Shown piece after piece: positions 12,546 to 24,531 of a DNA stretch of 64,000 bases. Position numbers and translations under genes: made by a program. The notes beneath the pieces were generated by a model. The model was not told where the DNA came from and searched no databases. It saw nothing but the letters and a program-made list of their open reading frames with translations. The stretch's first letter is position 1, and the number at the start of each line of letters is the position of its first letter. The DNA lies in contig OY821745.1 in the NCBI GenBank assembly GCA_963682055.1, positions 21,821,342-21,885,341 of the forward strand, read 5' to 3'. This stretch comes from Primula veris. Its lineage: Eukaryota > Streptophyta > Magnoliopsida > Ericales > Primulaceae.

Positions 12546-13978
12546 TACCCAGACCTTCTAATAAAAATGTTATAGGGACTAAATGGATTTTTAGAAATAA
12601 AAGTGATGAGGATGGAGTGATTATCAGGAATAAAGCTAGGTTGGTAGCTCAGGGTTATACACAAATTGAGGGAATTGACTTTGATGAAACCTTTGCTCCA
12701 GTAGCTAGAATTGAATCCATTAGAATGCTACTGTCTCTTGCATGTCTGTATGATTTTAAACTGTTTCAACTTGACATAAAGAGTGCTTTTCTTAATGGTG
12801 TGATTAATGAAGAAGTTTTTGTCTGTCAACCTAAGGGATTTGAGGATCCTAACTTTCCTGAACATGTCTATTTGTTGAAAAAGGCATTGTATGGCCTAAA
12901 ACAAGCTCCTAGAGCTTGGTATGATAGATTAACCAAGTACTTGATTGAAAAAGGCTTTAACAGAGGGGGAGTTGATAAAACTTTGTTTACTAAGAAAACC
13001 ACAAAGGACATAATAATTGCTCAAATCTATGTTGATGACATTGTCTTTGGCTCTACTTCTAATAAAAGGATAGAAGAATTCATTTCTGATATGAAGAATG
13101 AATTTGAAATGAGTGGTGGAGGTGAACTAACTTACTTTCTAGGATTGCAAGTTAAACAGAATGAGAAAGGCATTTTTCTGTGCCAAAGTAAGTATGCAGA
13201 CAATCTTGTTAAAAAGTTTGGTCTGAGTGAGAGTAAAGAGAAGAGAACCCCTATGAGTACTACCCTTAAACTGTCCAAAAATGATAAAGGTAAAAATGTA
13301 TGTCCAAGTCTTTATAGATCCATGATTGGAAGTTTGCTGTATTTAACTGCTAGTAGACCAGACCTTTGCTTAAGTGTAGGAGTTTGTGCCAGATATCAGG
13401 CAAATCCTTTAGAACCTCATCTTCTAGCTGTCAAAAGAATTCTAAGGTATGTAAAAGGAACACCTCATCTAGGCCTATGGTACTCTAAAGATACAAACCA
13501 TTTTCTTAGTGGCTACTGTGATGCAGATTGGGCAGGAAACATAGATGATAGAAAGAGTACTTCTGGTGGTTGTTTTTATTTTGGAAACAATCTTGTTTCT
13601 TGGTTCAGTAAAAAGCAAAATTGCATATCTTTATCTACTGCTGAGGCAGAATATGTTGCAGCTGGAAGTGGATGCACTCAACTTATTTGGATGAAACAAA
13701 TGTTAACTGATTATAATGTTAAACAAGAGATATTAACTCTGTTTTGTGACAACAAAAGTGCTATAGATTTAGCTAAAAATCCAGTTCAACATTCCAGAAC
13801 CAAACATATTGATCTAAGGCATCATTTTATTAGGGAACTAGTTGAAGAAAATAGCTTAATTTTAGAACATGTTTCAACTGAAAGACAATTAGCAGATATT
13901 TTCACAAAGCCCCTTGATACAAACAAGTTTGAATCATTAAGAAGTGACATAGGGGTATGTCATTATCAATCTAATTGA
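12509..13978 (+). CDS. Copia reverse transcriptase-RNase H (continuation of pol)
   Basis: This frame continues the polyprotein; it begins with TTG and has no ATG start of its own. RT motifs include FAPVARIESIR, the LDIKSAFLNG motif A region, YGLKQAPRAWY and the catalytic YVDD at 13028-13039. RNase H follows with GYCDADWAG, STSGG, STAEAEYVA and the C-terminal TKHIDLRHHF and DIFTKPL blocks. It stops at TGA 13976-13978. The enzymes copy the element RNA to DNA and remove the template. The sequence from 12509 on is uninterrupted; the only break is the single-base frame change from the upstream frame. Confidence 0.92.
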   Translation: MAQFERNDVWTLVPRPSNKNVIGTKWIFRNKSDEDGVIIRNKARLVAQGYTQIEGIDFDETFAPVARIESIRMLLSLACLYDFKLFQLDIKSAFLNGVINEEVFVCQPKGFEDPNFPEHVYLLKKALYGLKQAPRAWYDRLTKYLIEKGFNRGGVDKTLFTKKTTKDIIIAQIYVDDIVFGSTSNKRIEEFISDMKNEFEMSGGGELTYFLGLQVKQNEKGIFLCQSKYADNLVKKFGLSESKEKRTPMSTTLKLSKNDKGKNVCPSLYRSMIGSLLYLTASRPDLCLSVGVCARYQANPLEPHLLAVKRILRYVKGTPHLGLWYSKDTNHFLSGYCDADWAGNIDDRKSTSGGCFYFGNNLVSWFSKKQNCISLSTAEAEYVAAGSGCTQLIWMKQMLTDYNVKQEILTLFCDNKSAIDLAKNPVQHSRTKHIDLRHHFIRELVEENSLILEHVSTERQLADIFTKPLDTNKFESLRSDIGVCHYQSN

Positions 13979-14955
13979 ATACTTTTGCTAAATATGTCTG
14001 TATTGAGTACCTTTAATAAGTTTTATTTCTAAGGTTAAAGTCTTATTTTGAGCTATGATGTTTTTTGTCTTGAAAAAGCCGCTTTTTGGTGTCTCAAAAA
14101 CAGATGTGAGGTAACTTGTCGTTAAAAACCTCTCTGGTAATAGAGTTGCAAGCACAAAGTGCAAATTTTTATGATGGTTGCAAGTTCAGTTGCAACATCA
14201 GTTGAAACCTCACACTCTCAGTAGTTGGTTGGAAGTTCAGTTGCAACATCAGTTGAAACCTTGTGTTAAAAATACTGGTTGCAAGCTCAGTTGAAACATC
14301 AGTTGAAACCTCAGTCTGTATTATAACTGTCAAGACTAAGTCTTGTATAATTTTGACATCACTTATACTCTTTCCTTGATGAGGTCATCAAACTAGTTTT
14401 TGTGTAGAGATAAAAACGGATATGCTCAAATTAAGCTCCCCAGATTTAATCTTTATTAGAGTTATTCTTTGATAAACATCTTTTCTTGAGTAAATAGCTA
14501 GATTTTGTTTTGTTCTCCTAAAACTTAGATATCTGTTTAAGTGTTCTTTATCTTGAATCAAGTCAAATTTCCTTAAAGCTTCAATTTTTGATTTTTCAAA
14601 TTTTGGATGAATCTGTTTTGAAAAAGGAATGTTTATCTGTTTAATTGGCTGAATTTATCTTAATGCCAACTGTTTCTTTCGTGATCATAGTATGATTTAT
14701 TTTTCAAAATTCTGTTGATAAAATACTTCCTATTTTTAAGCCAAAATCTGTCCCTTAATTGATTTGCATGTATCTATTTCCAATTTCAAAAAGATATGGT
14801 CTTTATTGCTATTTATACAAACTTCTTTTACTATCCAAAATCAACTCCAATTTACAGAATATCTCTCTCTCTCTCTAAACTGTCAAAAACCCTAGGCTCA
14901 CTGTCAAAAACCCAGTGTTAGGTTCAAAGCTCACTTCCAACCCTTAGTTGCAACC
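13979..14955 (+). other. Spacer between pol and ORF3 with GTTGCAAC repeats
   Basis: Non-coding. At 14173-14313 three copies of a ~50-bp unit (GGTTGCAAGTTCAGTTGCAA followed by a CATCAGTTGAAACCT block) stand in tandem. The segment just before ORF3 is rich in CT (TCTCTCTCTCT near 14862), like a transcript leader, and could hold a subgenomic promoter or splice acceptor for ORF3. No motif proves that. Confidence 0.6.
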
Positions 14956-16230
14956 ATGTCCAAAAACCCCAATTCTGATGATGATTGCACCCTCAGAGAT
15001 TTTCTGAATAAATCTCCATCACGTCAAGGTTCCAAATCAAAGGTAAGTGAGTCTTCCTCACCCAAAATTAAGCGCACTAAGAAGCGTGCTAGAAGGAATT
15101 TTGATAATGACCCTGTTATTGCTAAGTTTGAGTATGTTCCAACAATCTATAATGTTGATCCTCGTTTCTGGAGTAGGACAACATATAGGAGGTTTAGGGG
15201 AATGGCTAGTAAAGAAATTCTGTGTGAAAGAAGGCTTAATTTAGTTAGCTATCCTCACATACAGGTGTATGTTGAGAAATTACTCTCTGCTGTTGGATTA
15301 GCCAAAACTGTTTGTTATGCAGACTCCTATTACCCTGCTGTTGTAAAAGAATTCTATTCCAATTTAAGCAGTGGTGTCTTTGAATAGGGTAATCCTAAGT
15401 ATGGAAGAGTGTTTTTGAGAGGTGTAACTTTGGATTTCACCCCTAAGTTGATTAATGACTATCTGTGTTGTCCCAGTCCTACTGTAGACAACAATGCTGA
15501 ACCAGATTTAGAAATTCTAGCTTTAATTCTAACTGGGAAGAACAATAGGTTTGATGGTCATTCCATCAAAACATCCTCTCTCACATTAAGTGCTGCTGTG
15601 TTGCACAAAATTGCTAGGTTTAACTGGACACCCACCAAACAATCTTCCAAAGTCAACAAAGATATGGCTATTTTTCTATACAGGATTATGTCTTCACTAC
15701 CCATCAACTTTGGTCATCATATCTTTAATCTTATAAAGGAATTTAGTGATGATAATTCACCATCCATTCTGCTTCCTTTCCCTTGCCTCATATCTAGTCT
15801 TCTTCTGGGCCAAGTCTCTTCTATGCATAGAGATTCTCCCATTAGTATCACTAATGAACCAATCACAGATTGTCCCTCTGCTCTTTATATTTCTGCCAAA
15901 CTACTGAAGGAATGACATGTCAATGACATTTCTGGGGACAAAGGGAAAGAAAAGGAAGAAGAACCTTCATCTGCTCCTTCAGCAAAGAAGAAAGGAGTAA
16001 AGTGGTACTTACTCCAGAAACTGGCTTATAATCAAGAAAGGAGAGCTGAATTGGATGCTGATGATTACCAAATCAATAAGCTGCTGGTGGATATTATTGA
16101 GAGTGAGGATGATGATGATAGTGATGGTGTTTCAATCAGCAGTGAGGATGACAATGCAGAAGATGAAGAAGTAGTTAGGCAGAACCCTCTAAGAGAAAGA
16201 CCCCCACAGTGTGATATTCCAAGTGACTAA
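14956..16230 (+). pseudogene. ORF3 of the Sirevirus-like element, env-like/Transposase_32-type, two in-frame stops
   Basis: One reading frame from ATG 14956 to TAA 16228-16230, 424 codons, interrupted by TAG at 15385-15387 and TGA at 15913-15915. The N-terminus is Ser/Lys-rich with a basic cluster (KIKRTKKRARR). The middle resembles the plant transposon protein domain found in the third ORF of Sirevirus and Athila elements, e.g. YYPAVVKEFYSNL followed after the stop by RGVTLDFTPKLINDYL. The C-terminal third, still in frame after the second stop, is charged (WYLLQKLAYNQERRAELDAD) and ends in an acidic tail. The function of such ORFs is not established. The stops may be mutations of this copy or read through; uninterrupted frame on both sides shows they are recent. 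Confidence 0.75.
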
Positions 16231-16593
16231 TTCCAATGGTTGCTGACAAATAGGGGGAGTGAAGTTTATGTTGAAGTTCATGTTTTGTTTATTTCAATTT
16301 CAAGACTCAATGCTGCTGGTTTTAATTATTTTTTAATTGCTGTACTAAGACACTGTTGTGCCATGTTTTTGGCCTTTAAATTTCTGCAATTTTCATTCTG
16401 ATGTCTTTTAAATTGAATTTATGAATGGATAAATTCTGTGCATATGAAGTGCCTGCAATTCTAACATACAGGGGGAGCTTAAACAGATGAATCTTTAGTA
16501 TTGTTAATATACTATTTAAAGACTGTGCTGATATTGAATTTGCAGGTGGTTGGGATGATTTATAAACTTAATTGATTTGTCAAAACCAATGAC

Positions 16594-16605
16594 AAAGGGG
16601 GAGAT
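16594..16605 (+). other. Polypurine tract
   Basis: AAAGGGGGAGAT immediately before the 3' LTR. This is the standard plus-strand primer of plant Copia elements. Confidence 0.9.
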
Positions 16606-17866
16606 TGTTAGGACCAGATTTCTGGTCTAAATATTGTTTATTGTCTATTGGTTTTTACTAAATAAATCCTAACTGTTATTAAGAACTAAGACAGGATTGA
16701 CAGGTTCCAAGTACCAGTTGCAACCTCAGTTACAACCTACTAAGTTAGTAGTATTAGGTTTCAAGTACTGGTTGCAACCTAAGTTACAACCTGTGGTGAC
16801 AGGTTTCAAGTACCAGTTGCAACCTCAGTTGCAACCACAGTTCAACCTGCTGTTAAAACAGAATTCTGTCTTGTTTCATTATTCTACATTACTACTTGTT
16901 TAATGTTAATCATTTGTTTTAAAGTATGTAGGATATATTCTCATAAGGTCTTAATCGTTTATATGTGTTTATTGAGAATATTAATGTGGTAAGGAAAGAT
17001 GTTTTCTACAAGATATAAAGAGATTAGTTTATAAGGTTATGTTTCCTTTTATATATAAATCTCTATTCTTATGCTTGTCCTTATCACATGTTTCAATCTT
17101 TATTCCTTATCTATATTCAGTATGAATTGTGTAAAGATTGAATGAAATATGGAGTTAAGTGTTTCATATTTATATGGGAAGATATTATCTCTAAAGGATA
17201 TTATCTTCATATGTTTCCTTGTCATATGCAAATACTAATTCCTACAATCAAGCTAGTTATCAATCAGGTATCAACCAATGATGATTGGAGTTAATCCACG
17301 CTGAAGAATCACGCATTGATTGGGAAGATTGAAGCCAATCAAATAGAGTCAAAGCAATCACAAAAGATCTTGAAGAAAGAAGATTGATTTGTTCTCTTTA
17401 TATAGTTGATAACTAAGCTTGTAAATGTGTGTGTTCTAAATTATAAAGAACTTATTTTCTAGAGAGAATACACGTGAGCTTCAAAAAGAAAACAATGGTG
17501 GGATGCCATTGATTTATAAGTGATAGTTATAGAGTAGGAGCAATATAGTGATAGGCAGAAAAACATAGAGGGAGTCTAAGTTTTTCATTAAGACTTGAGT
17601 CATATATTGTAAGCTTTTTATAATATCATAATCTGGGTAAGTGCCCCGGAGACGTAGCCTAGTTAGGTGAACTCCGTTGTTAAATGTGCGTGTGAATTAT
17701 TTCCAAGTACATTTAATTTTAAAACAGTTCTGTCCATTAATACACTTGGTTCCAACTGCAGTTTCAACCTCACTTGGAACCTTATACACTTGGTTCCAAC
17801 TGCAGTTCCAACCCCACTTGGAACCTTACTGCAAAACTGCATCTAGAACAACGGATAGAAATTTCA
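16606..17866 (+). repeat. 3' LTR of the Sirevirus-like element
   Basis: 1261 bp, TGTTAGGACC ... ATTTCA, then CTAAC (target duplication). It is collinear with 7683-8943 without visible length change and has about 10 substitutions by eye, some of them in the terminal bases. Confidence 0.95.
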
Positions 17867-17871
17867 CTAAC

Positions 17872-18886
17872 ACTAGTTAATTAGATAGCCACTAATTCAA
17901 TAATGAGAAGAACAATTATGTATTGCCATGATTATTTGAATACCTTGGTAGACCTGGAATCTAACAGATTCAGCAGAAATTAGATGCAAAAGTTCAGTCC
18001 ACCAGAAATATTTGGTAAATCTCTCTCTCTCACCGGCCAGAGTTCTTTTCTATAGGACCGAATTGGGGTATAATCAAGCCCAGAGTAGTAAAAAAAAAAG
18101 TCCACACTATGCAATAAATTTGATGGTAAATCATCCCTTTAGCAGGTTTAAACCGTTGAATAAGGTCAAATTAGTGATTGTTTTTTCTTGACTAATCAAA
18201 TAAGGAAAGTTACTTAGTATAAAGGTAAAAGCAAGGAGCCTGAGGATATCACCTTGTCAAAATTTAGATACATATTTTCAAATGCAAAATACAAAAACAG
18301 AATTGAGCTCTAGGGCCATGTTTGTTAGATGTTAAAATCTCATAGCTAAACAAGAATTGAACAAGAGGACGTAATCTTCTTTTATAGAGATAGAGAGAGC
18401 AAAGAACTAGAGAAACATAATTGTATCTCTCAATTGGTTAGATACGAAGCAATCAAATTTGCACACGTACTCAAGTCTAATATCTCATATGACTTATTTA
18501 CAAAATAAATGTCACATCTCGAATACTACATACCGGGGGACACGATTTTAGAAAAAGAAATTAAAATGCTCAAAAAAATTACAACGTTCTGAATATGCTA
18601 CATGATAAAATATTACACAAAAAACAGTATATAAAACGCAACACTACACGCACTTGACAACGAGTACCTATACTACGCGTGCAAAAAAAAACCGATACCG
18701 CCTTGAGTCCCGCTCGGACACCCAAACTGGTCTAAAAGTCAGTCATCAAGACATCTACCTATAAAACATACCGCAAAATAAAAACGAGAAACAGAACAGA
18801 AAATGGTGAGTCAACTTAACTCGCTACGTAAAGCTCTACGCCAAAACAATACAAAATACGAAGTATAATATTTTTTCTTTAATATA
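17872..18886. repeat. Macro-repeat copy 2, module C, plus a non-repeated tail
   Basis: 17884-18660 is collinear with 2617-3400. After ACACGCACTTG at about 18655 it diverges from copy 1, and 18660-18886 has no counterpart elsewhere in the window. Copy 1 sequence resumes after the LINE at 24786. No gene is seen. Confidence 0.65.
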
Positions 18887-19445
18887 AAAGGTTAATTTTT
18901 TATTTTTTTCTTGGAAGGTAAGTTATTTTATTAGAAAAACAATAAGAGTAAAATTATTCCTTGCATAGCACAGTTTGCTAGCTAAGGATCAGAAAAACAT
19001 CACAGCTGTGAGTTTTTATACAAATAACTAACTCGAAATTCTCTAGAACGCAGAGAATTGATATAATACAAGCTTCCCAATTACGTTGGAAATTCTTTTA
19101 TCATAGATTACATACAACAATTGTACTGAGAACAAATTCAGACAGCATCTCCTAATCACATCTTCTTGAACTAATATATCTGCTTGGCCAAGCTCCAATC
19201 ATCTTTCATCAAAATTTCTTCCTTATATGGGTTTCAACCCCATAAAATCCTAACAAAGAAGACAACACTTACGTAGTATACAAGCTTAAATCAACAGCAA
19301 TTAGAATATTCATAAGACTAGTTCACATAATATCTTGAGTCTTCAGCCATGGCATTGCTTAATCAAACTTGCAGAACAATCCAAATTGTAGGAACCTAGA
19401 CATCAAGAAACACAAAAACAATACTCCTACAAGCACAACAGCTAA

Positions 19446-22400
19446 TTAATGAGTTAAATCAAGGTTCCAAGCATTAGTAATGTAGGAGTTCCTGTAACTT
19501 TTAAGAATTCCTTTTAATTTACCAATCTTGATTTTAATAATAAAATCAATTTGCTGCAGAACAGTAGCTGTATCATAGCTAACATTACCATATTTTCTAT
19601 TATTCCTTTCCCTCCAAATAAAATAAACAGAGGAAGGGAAAATAATTTTCCCCACCATAGCAGCTAAACGGTCTCCTTTGAACATATTATTGGCCCACCC
19701 ATTCCACTCCCTCCAAGAGTAACAGATACCAGAAAAACGAGCTTTTTATAACAAGGTATGTAAAACTCTAGTTGCAAAGTCACACTTAAAGAACAAGTGG
19801 TCCAAATCCTCCATAGGAGATTGACACAAATGACAGCAAGTGTTAACATTAGGGTACCAGCCACTCACTTTGTAATTTGTAGGTAGTCTTTGTAAGATTG
19901 ATTGCCAAAGAATCACACTGCACTTGTGAACATGGTTTTTAAACCAAACAATTTTATGCCAATTCACAAGAGCCCTTTTACCTCTCAAATGATTCCACAT
20001 AGCCTTAACTGTGAAGCCATCATCATTGAGACTCCAAGCTAAATTATCACCTCTCCCATTATAAATGGTAGGGTGATTCAAGCTTTTAATACTAATAATG
20101 TCAGGATTATTGTTGTGAGGCCAGTTTCAAGTATTATTTCTAATAATGGCAGACAGGTTTGCCTCTAAATGAAGCCCAGTATCATTAACCATTTCTCTAG
20201 TATGAGCCCTAGGAAGAATATGACCAATCCTGAGCCAGTTATCATACCAAAACTTGATATTGTTACCATTACCCACTTTAAAGAAAACCAGCTCTTTGAG
20301 GTGTTCTCTAACTTTGAGAATCTTCCTCCAAGAGTAGCTACAATTAGATGGATTCTTAGCAACCCAAATGCTCCTCTCTTTTAAGATATTGGAGTAAATC
20401 CATTTTTTCCATAGAGAGTCCTTGATAGAGTCACAAAGGTTCCATATAAGTTTGATAATCAAAGCAGTGTTCCAAATTTTAATATTTTTAAAACCTAGAC
20501 CTCCTTCTTTCAAATGAAAATTTAAGTCAGTCCAAGCCACTCTAACTCCAGACCCCCTTCAAATGAATTTAGAAAGGATTTGATCAATCTTCTTAGTAAC
20601 ACAGACAGGGAGAATGAAATGAGAGCACCAGAAAATACTCATACTATACAGAACAGACTTGATAAGCTGGATCCTACCAGCATAAGAAAGGAATTTACTA
20701 ATCCAAGACAAAATTATCCTAGTGATCATGTTAACTAAAGCATCACATTGGATTGATTTAAGTTTGGAAGATATAATGGAAACTCCTAGATATCTCACAT
20801 GGAGTTCTTCCCTCTTATATTTCAACAACTCATTTATCTCACTCAACTCATCATCATTAACAGAATATTGGAAAATGCTACTCTTATCAGGATTAGGAAC
20901 TAATCCAGAAAAACTAGAGAAATCCTCTAATGCCTTAGAGTCTCAATCACCATTAGGAAACAAAAGTAAATCATCAGCAAAGCACAAGTGGGTTACTTTC
21001 AAATTTTTACACTTAGCATGAAATTTAAAGAAAGCAGAACCACATATTTTCTCAAGTATAAGGGATAAGACATTCATGCAAATAACAAAAAGGTAAGGAG
21101 ACAGGGGATCGCCTTATCTAATACCTCTTTTACCTTTAAAGAACTCTTCCATACTACCATTAATTATAATGGAATAAGAGGGGGTGGAGATACACTCCTT
21201 CACCCAATTCCTAAGACTAGGAGGGAACCCCATTAAATCCAAAGTGTCACTAAAAATCTGCCAATTGATAGAATCAAAAGACTTCATAAGATCAACTTTA
21301 AATGCAACCTTAGGCTTACCCTTATCAAGATGGTAACCTTGCATAATCTCTTTAGCAAGCAAAATATTGTCTGTAATGCTACGACCCTTAATAAAGGCAG
21401 ACTAATTTTTAGGAATAAGATTGTCCAAATAAGGCTTAATTCAGCTAGCTATTATTCCTTTGGTTCATAGACTTCAAAAAATAAGCAGTGTTATTATCAC
21501 ATTCTTCCAGCCAAAGAACCCTACTTTTCTGCTTAGCAAAGCTCTCCTCTTCAGTGAGAACATTAAGTAAAGCACTCTTAATATTATTAATAGAAGCTAG
21601 GGAAATAGCAGGATCTCCCTTATCAAACAAAACTTGAGCAGAATGGAAAGCCTCTCTAACAGTATTAGCTTTAGATCTAATGCCTCTACCTTTAATCAAT
21701 GCCATCCTCTTAAGAGCTAACTTAGTAGCATGAAGATTTTTATAGAAAACAAACATAGGAGTACCAGAGTAAGCTAGACTCCAAGATCTGGTCACTATAT
21801 CAAAGAAATCCTCATAGTTAGTCCAATTAATAAAAAATCTAAAAGGCTTGGGACCAGTTGAGAAAGCTTTACCAAAAGAAACTAGCATAGGAGTTTGGTC
21901 AAAATATCTTGGGCTAAAAATTTAGCAAAAGAGTTGCAGAAATAGTTAATCCAATCATCATTAACAAGCACTCTGTCTATCTTCCTTTGGATAGCTAGGG
22001 AAATCCAATTGTTGCACCAAAGTGTATTTGAGGCCATTAAAACAAAGGTCATCTAGACTAGCCTTATTAATAAAGTCAGGAAAATCATTGTAGTGGGGAG
22101 GCCACTTCTTACTACCTCCTAAATTATCACGAGGAAAGCTAAGAGAATTAAATTCCCCCAAAACTACCCAAGGGAACCCCAAAGTATTGTTAGTCAGACC
22201 TGATAACTCATCCCATAAAATAGATCTTCTATTGTGCAGATTGTCAGCATAAACAAAAGTAACAATCAATTCATCATTTGAATTAATATTCTTAAGATTG
22301 CAATGAATATATTGAGATTTAGCAATTAAAACATTGCAGTCCCCAACAAGAGGATCAAAAGCCACAATAATTCTACCATAAGGAGCCTCCACAATGTTAC

Positions 22401-22617
22401 TAATAAAGTTCCAATTAGGAAACCTATAAGAACAAGAAAAGTCAATTCTAGCAGCAGAAATTTTAGTTTCTAAAATACCAACACAAGAGATATTATTATT
22501 AGCAACAAGAGACCTAATAGCATCTTGCTTAATCTTCTTATTCACACCTCTAATGTTCCAGCAACCAATATAATTAGGTTGTGTCATCATTAAGATATTT
22601 ATCAGAAGTGGTAGCAT
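19446..22617 (-). pseudogene. LINE ORF2 (APE endonuclease, reverse transcriptase, zf-RVT), with deletion
   Basis: The endonuclease (22590-21961) has the GCWNIRG start motif and the LETK glutamate, but the usual GDFN reads GEFN. The reading shifts frame near 21985, where the RVLVND motif lies in a different frame. A linker follows to 21445. RT then resumes abruptly at SAFIKGRSITDNIL (near 21390) and FKVDLMKSFDSINW (motif A). Family knowledge places about 200 residues of RT N-terminus between these points, and they are missing. FADD, the catalytic motif, is at about 20960-20985. The RT C-terminus (20846-20559), a stretch at 20540-20127, and a zf-RVT domain (20081-19746, CCHLC and HLFFKC) complete it. 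The protein ends at 19446. Confidence 0.85.
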
Positions 22618-22670
22618 TAGTAGCCTTATCCAGCTTTTTCAGCTGTTTATTGACTTTATTATTCATCTTT

Positions 22671-24531
22671 TTAAGCCTGTTTCTTTTTTTTTTCTAGGAA
22701 ATTCTTGTCTTTAATATGATTTTGGAGGTCAAGTAGAGAACTATCCTCAATATTTTCCTCACCCATATTATTAACAGAGTTAGTGTCCAAGGCACTTTCC
22801 TTTTCCCCCTTATCCAAAGCACCAACTACATCTATATAAATAGGAACTAATTGGTGAATATGTTCAGGGGTTTTGATATTGCTCATTAAAGATTCCACAG
22901 CACTAGAAATTACCATCTTAGGGTTAGTAAAGTTAGGAGCAACATCCACAACATTAGTACCCATTTTTAATGTATCAAAAACATTAGCAAATTTTATACA
23001 ATTTGGATCAATCAATGGGACCTTAGCTTTTAGTGGAGCTGCTTCAACTGACTTGACTGAACTCTTAGAGGCAACATCATCAGTACCCTTAGATAAAATG
23101 ACAGATTTTCCTTTTTTCTTATTAAGATTTTTGTTTTTAACTAAAGACCATTCCTTCTCAATAGGAACTTCATTACAAGTATTAGCAATAGTAGGTTTAC
23201 TGCAGTGCTTAGTAAGGTGGCCAAATTCCTTACAAGAACCACAGTCTTTAGGGATCCAGCTATACACCACATTAACAGTAAATAAATTGCCAAATTCATC
23301 CTCCACAATAATTTCAGTGGGGAATTCACTCTGAGAGCTAACTTCAATACAAACTTAGCAAAGTCAACTCTATTGAGCTCAGAAGTTTGTTCATCAGTGT
23401 AAAGATGTACTCCAATCTTACTAGCAATATGACTAAATCCCACCTCATTCAAATAGTTGAGGGGAATGTCATATAAATAAACCCATATGTGGACAGTTTT
23501 AAAACTCTCCTTAGTACAGTCCATATCAATAGACCATTTTTTAAGACGAATAGGTTTTCCGAACATCATCCATGGTCCTTTGCTAAAGACCAAAGAAGGA
23601 CCCTCATCAGAATCAAATCTAAATAAAAAAACTCCATTCTCAGTAGGAATGATTTTCTGAAACCCATATTTATCCTATTTGATATGAGCTTGCCTTAAAA
23701 GAGTATTAAAAGGGATACCACTACCCAGGAAGTATCCCACCAAGGTATGGTTTTAGCATTGAACTCCTAAAGCACCACCTCCTACAGGAAGCTTAACTCT
23801 ACCCAAAGAGGGTTGGATAAATTTAAGAGCAATTCTACTAGATGGTTTATTAATAATAGAGGAATTAATAACCTTGGTAGAAGAGACATCTCTATAATTT
23901 TAGTTATATTACCACATGGCTTAGCTATAGTTTAAGAATTGAAAGTATATGCTATCTTGTTCACTTTAGGACAATCAATTTGTCCTATAGGAAAGGAGCT
24001 AGTAGCCTTCTCAGTAACTGTAATATTGAGTATCTCAGGAAAAAGTACTTTATTGACATAGTCCTCAGAAGGATAAAAAGGGACAATACCAAAAGGAGAA
24101 ATATTACCGTTGGGGATAATTCCATCTTTCAATTTTGTCTTTTCAGCCTCTAGGAGTTCGTCCTCCATCTGAGCTTCCTTAGCCCAATTACCAGCAGCAA
24201 ACGGAGATGGGGATGTTTTTCCAGTATTAAACACCACCATTTTAGTCGAGGAATTAGTAGGAGGAGATAGATCCACCTAATCTATAACTTTACTATTCCC
24301 AATCCCCTCTGCATGACCACTAGCTCCCTCGTCGAATTTGTTCAAATCCACCACTAGGTTACTTAGTGGATTTTCATATAAACAAATTCTAGGGCTGTTA
24401 TTGAATATCCACATACAGTTGTTAACGATTTCCCTACTGGGAAAATTTGGGTCTAACTCTAATTCAGCAATCTCCTCTCTCATAGCCCTACCATCCGATC
24501 CAGTTTTCGATGAAGAACTAGCAGAAATCAT
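22671..24531 (-). pseudogene. LINE ORF1 (DUF4283 / zinc knuckle RNA-binding protein), frameshifted
   Basis: Read from 24531 leftward in several frames. The N-terminal part has no recognised fold. Then comes a DUF4283-type RNA-binding region around 23593-23330 (FSKGPWMMFG, IWVYLYDIPLNYLNE) and a zinc knuckle CGSCKEFGHLTKHC near 23250-23210, followed by a lysine-rich tail ending near 22671. ORF1 products of plant LINEs coat the element RNA. Frame changes occur near 24277, 23900 and 23320. Confidence 0.8.

Larger units (their letters stand above)
7683..17866 (+). mobile_element. Sirevirus-like Ty1/Copia LTR retrotransposon, young, near complete
   Basis: A full LTR element of 10184 bp with identical 5-bp target duplications CTAAC at 7678-7682 and 17867-17871. 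It has two 1261-bp LTRs starting TGTTAGGA and ending in CA, an initiator-Met tRNA primer site, gag, protease, integrase, RT and RNase H in Copia order, an extra ORF before the 3' LTR, and a polypurine tract. The extra ORF, an extended gag with two zinc knuckles and a coiled coil, and the 2.6-kb spacer after pol fit the Sirevirus lineage. By hand count the LTRs differ at about 10 positions (around 0.8 percent), which indicates recent insertion. The pol frameshift and two stops in ORF3 mean this copy is probably not autonomous. It sits inside module B/C of macro-repeat copy 2. Confidence 0.95.

Noticed and set aside
22873..23334. 153-codon plus-strand open frame
   Set aside because: Antisense shadow of LINE ORF1.
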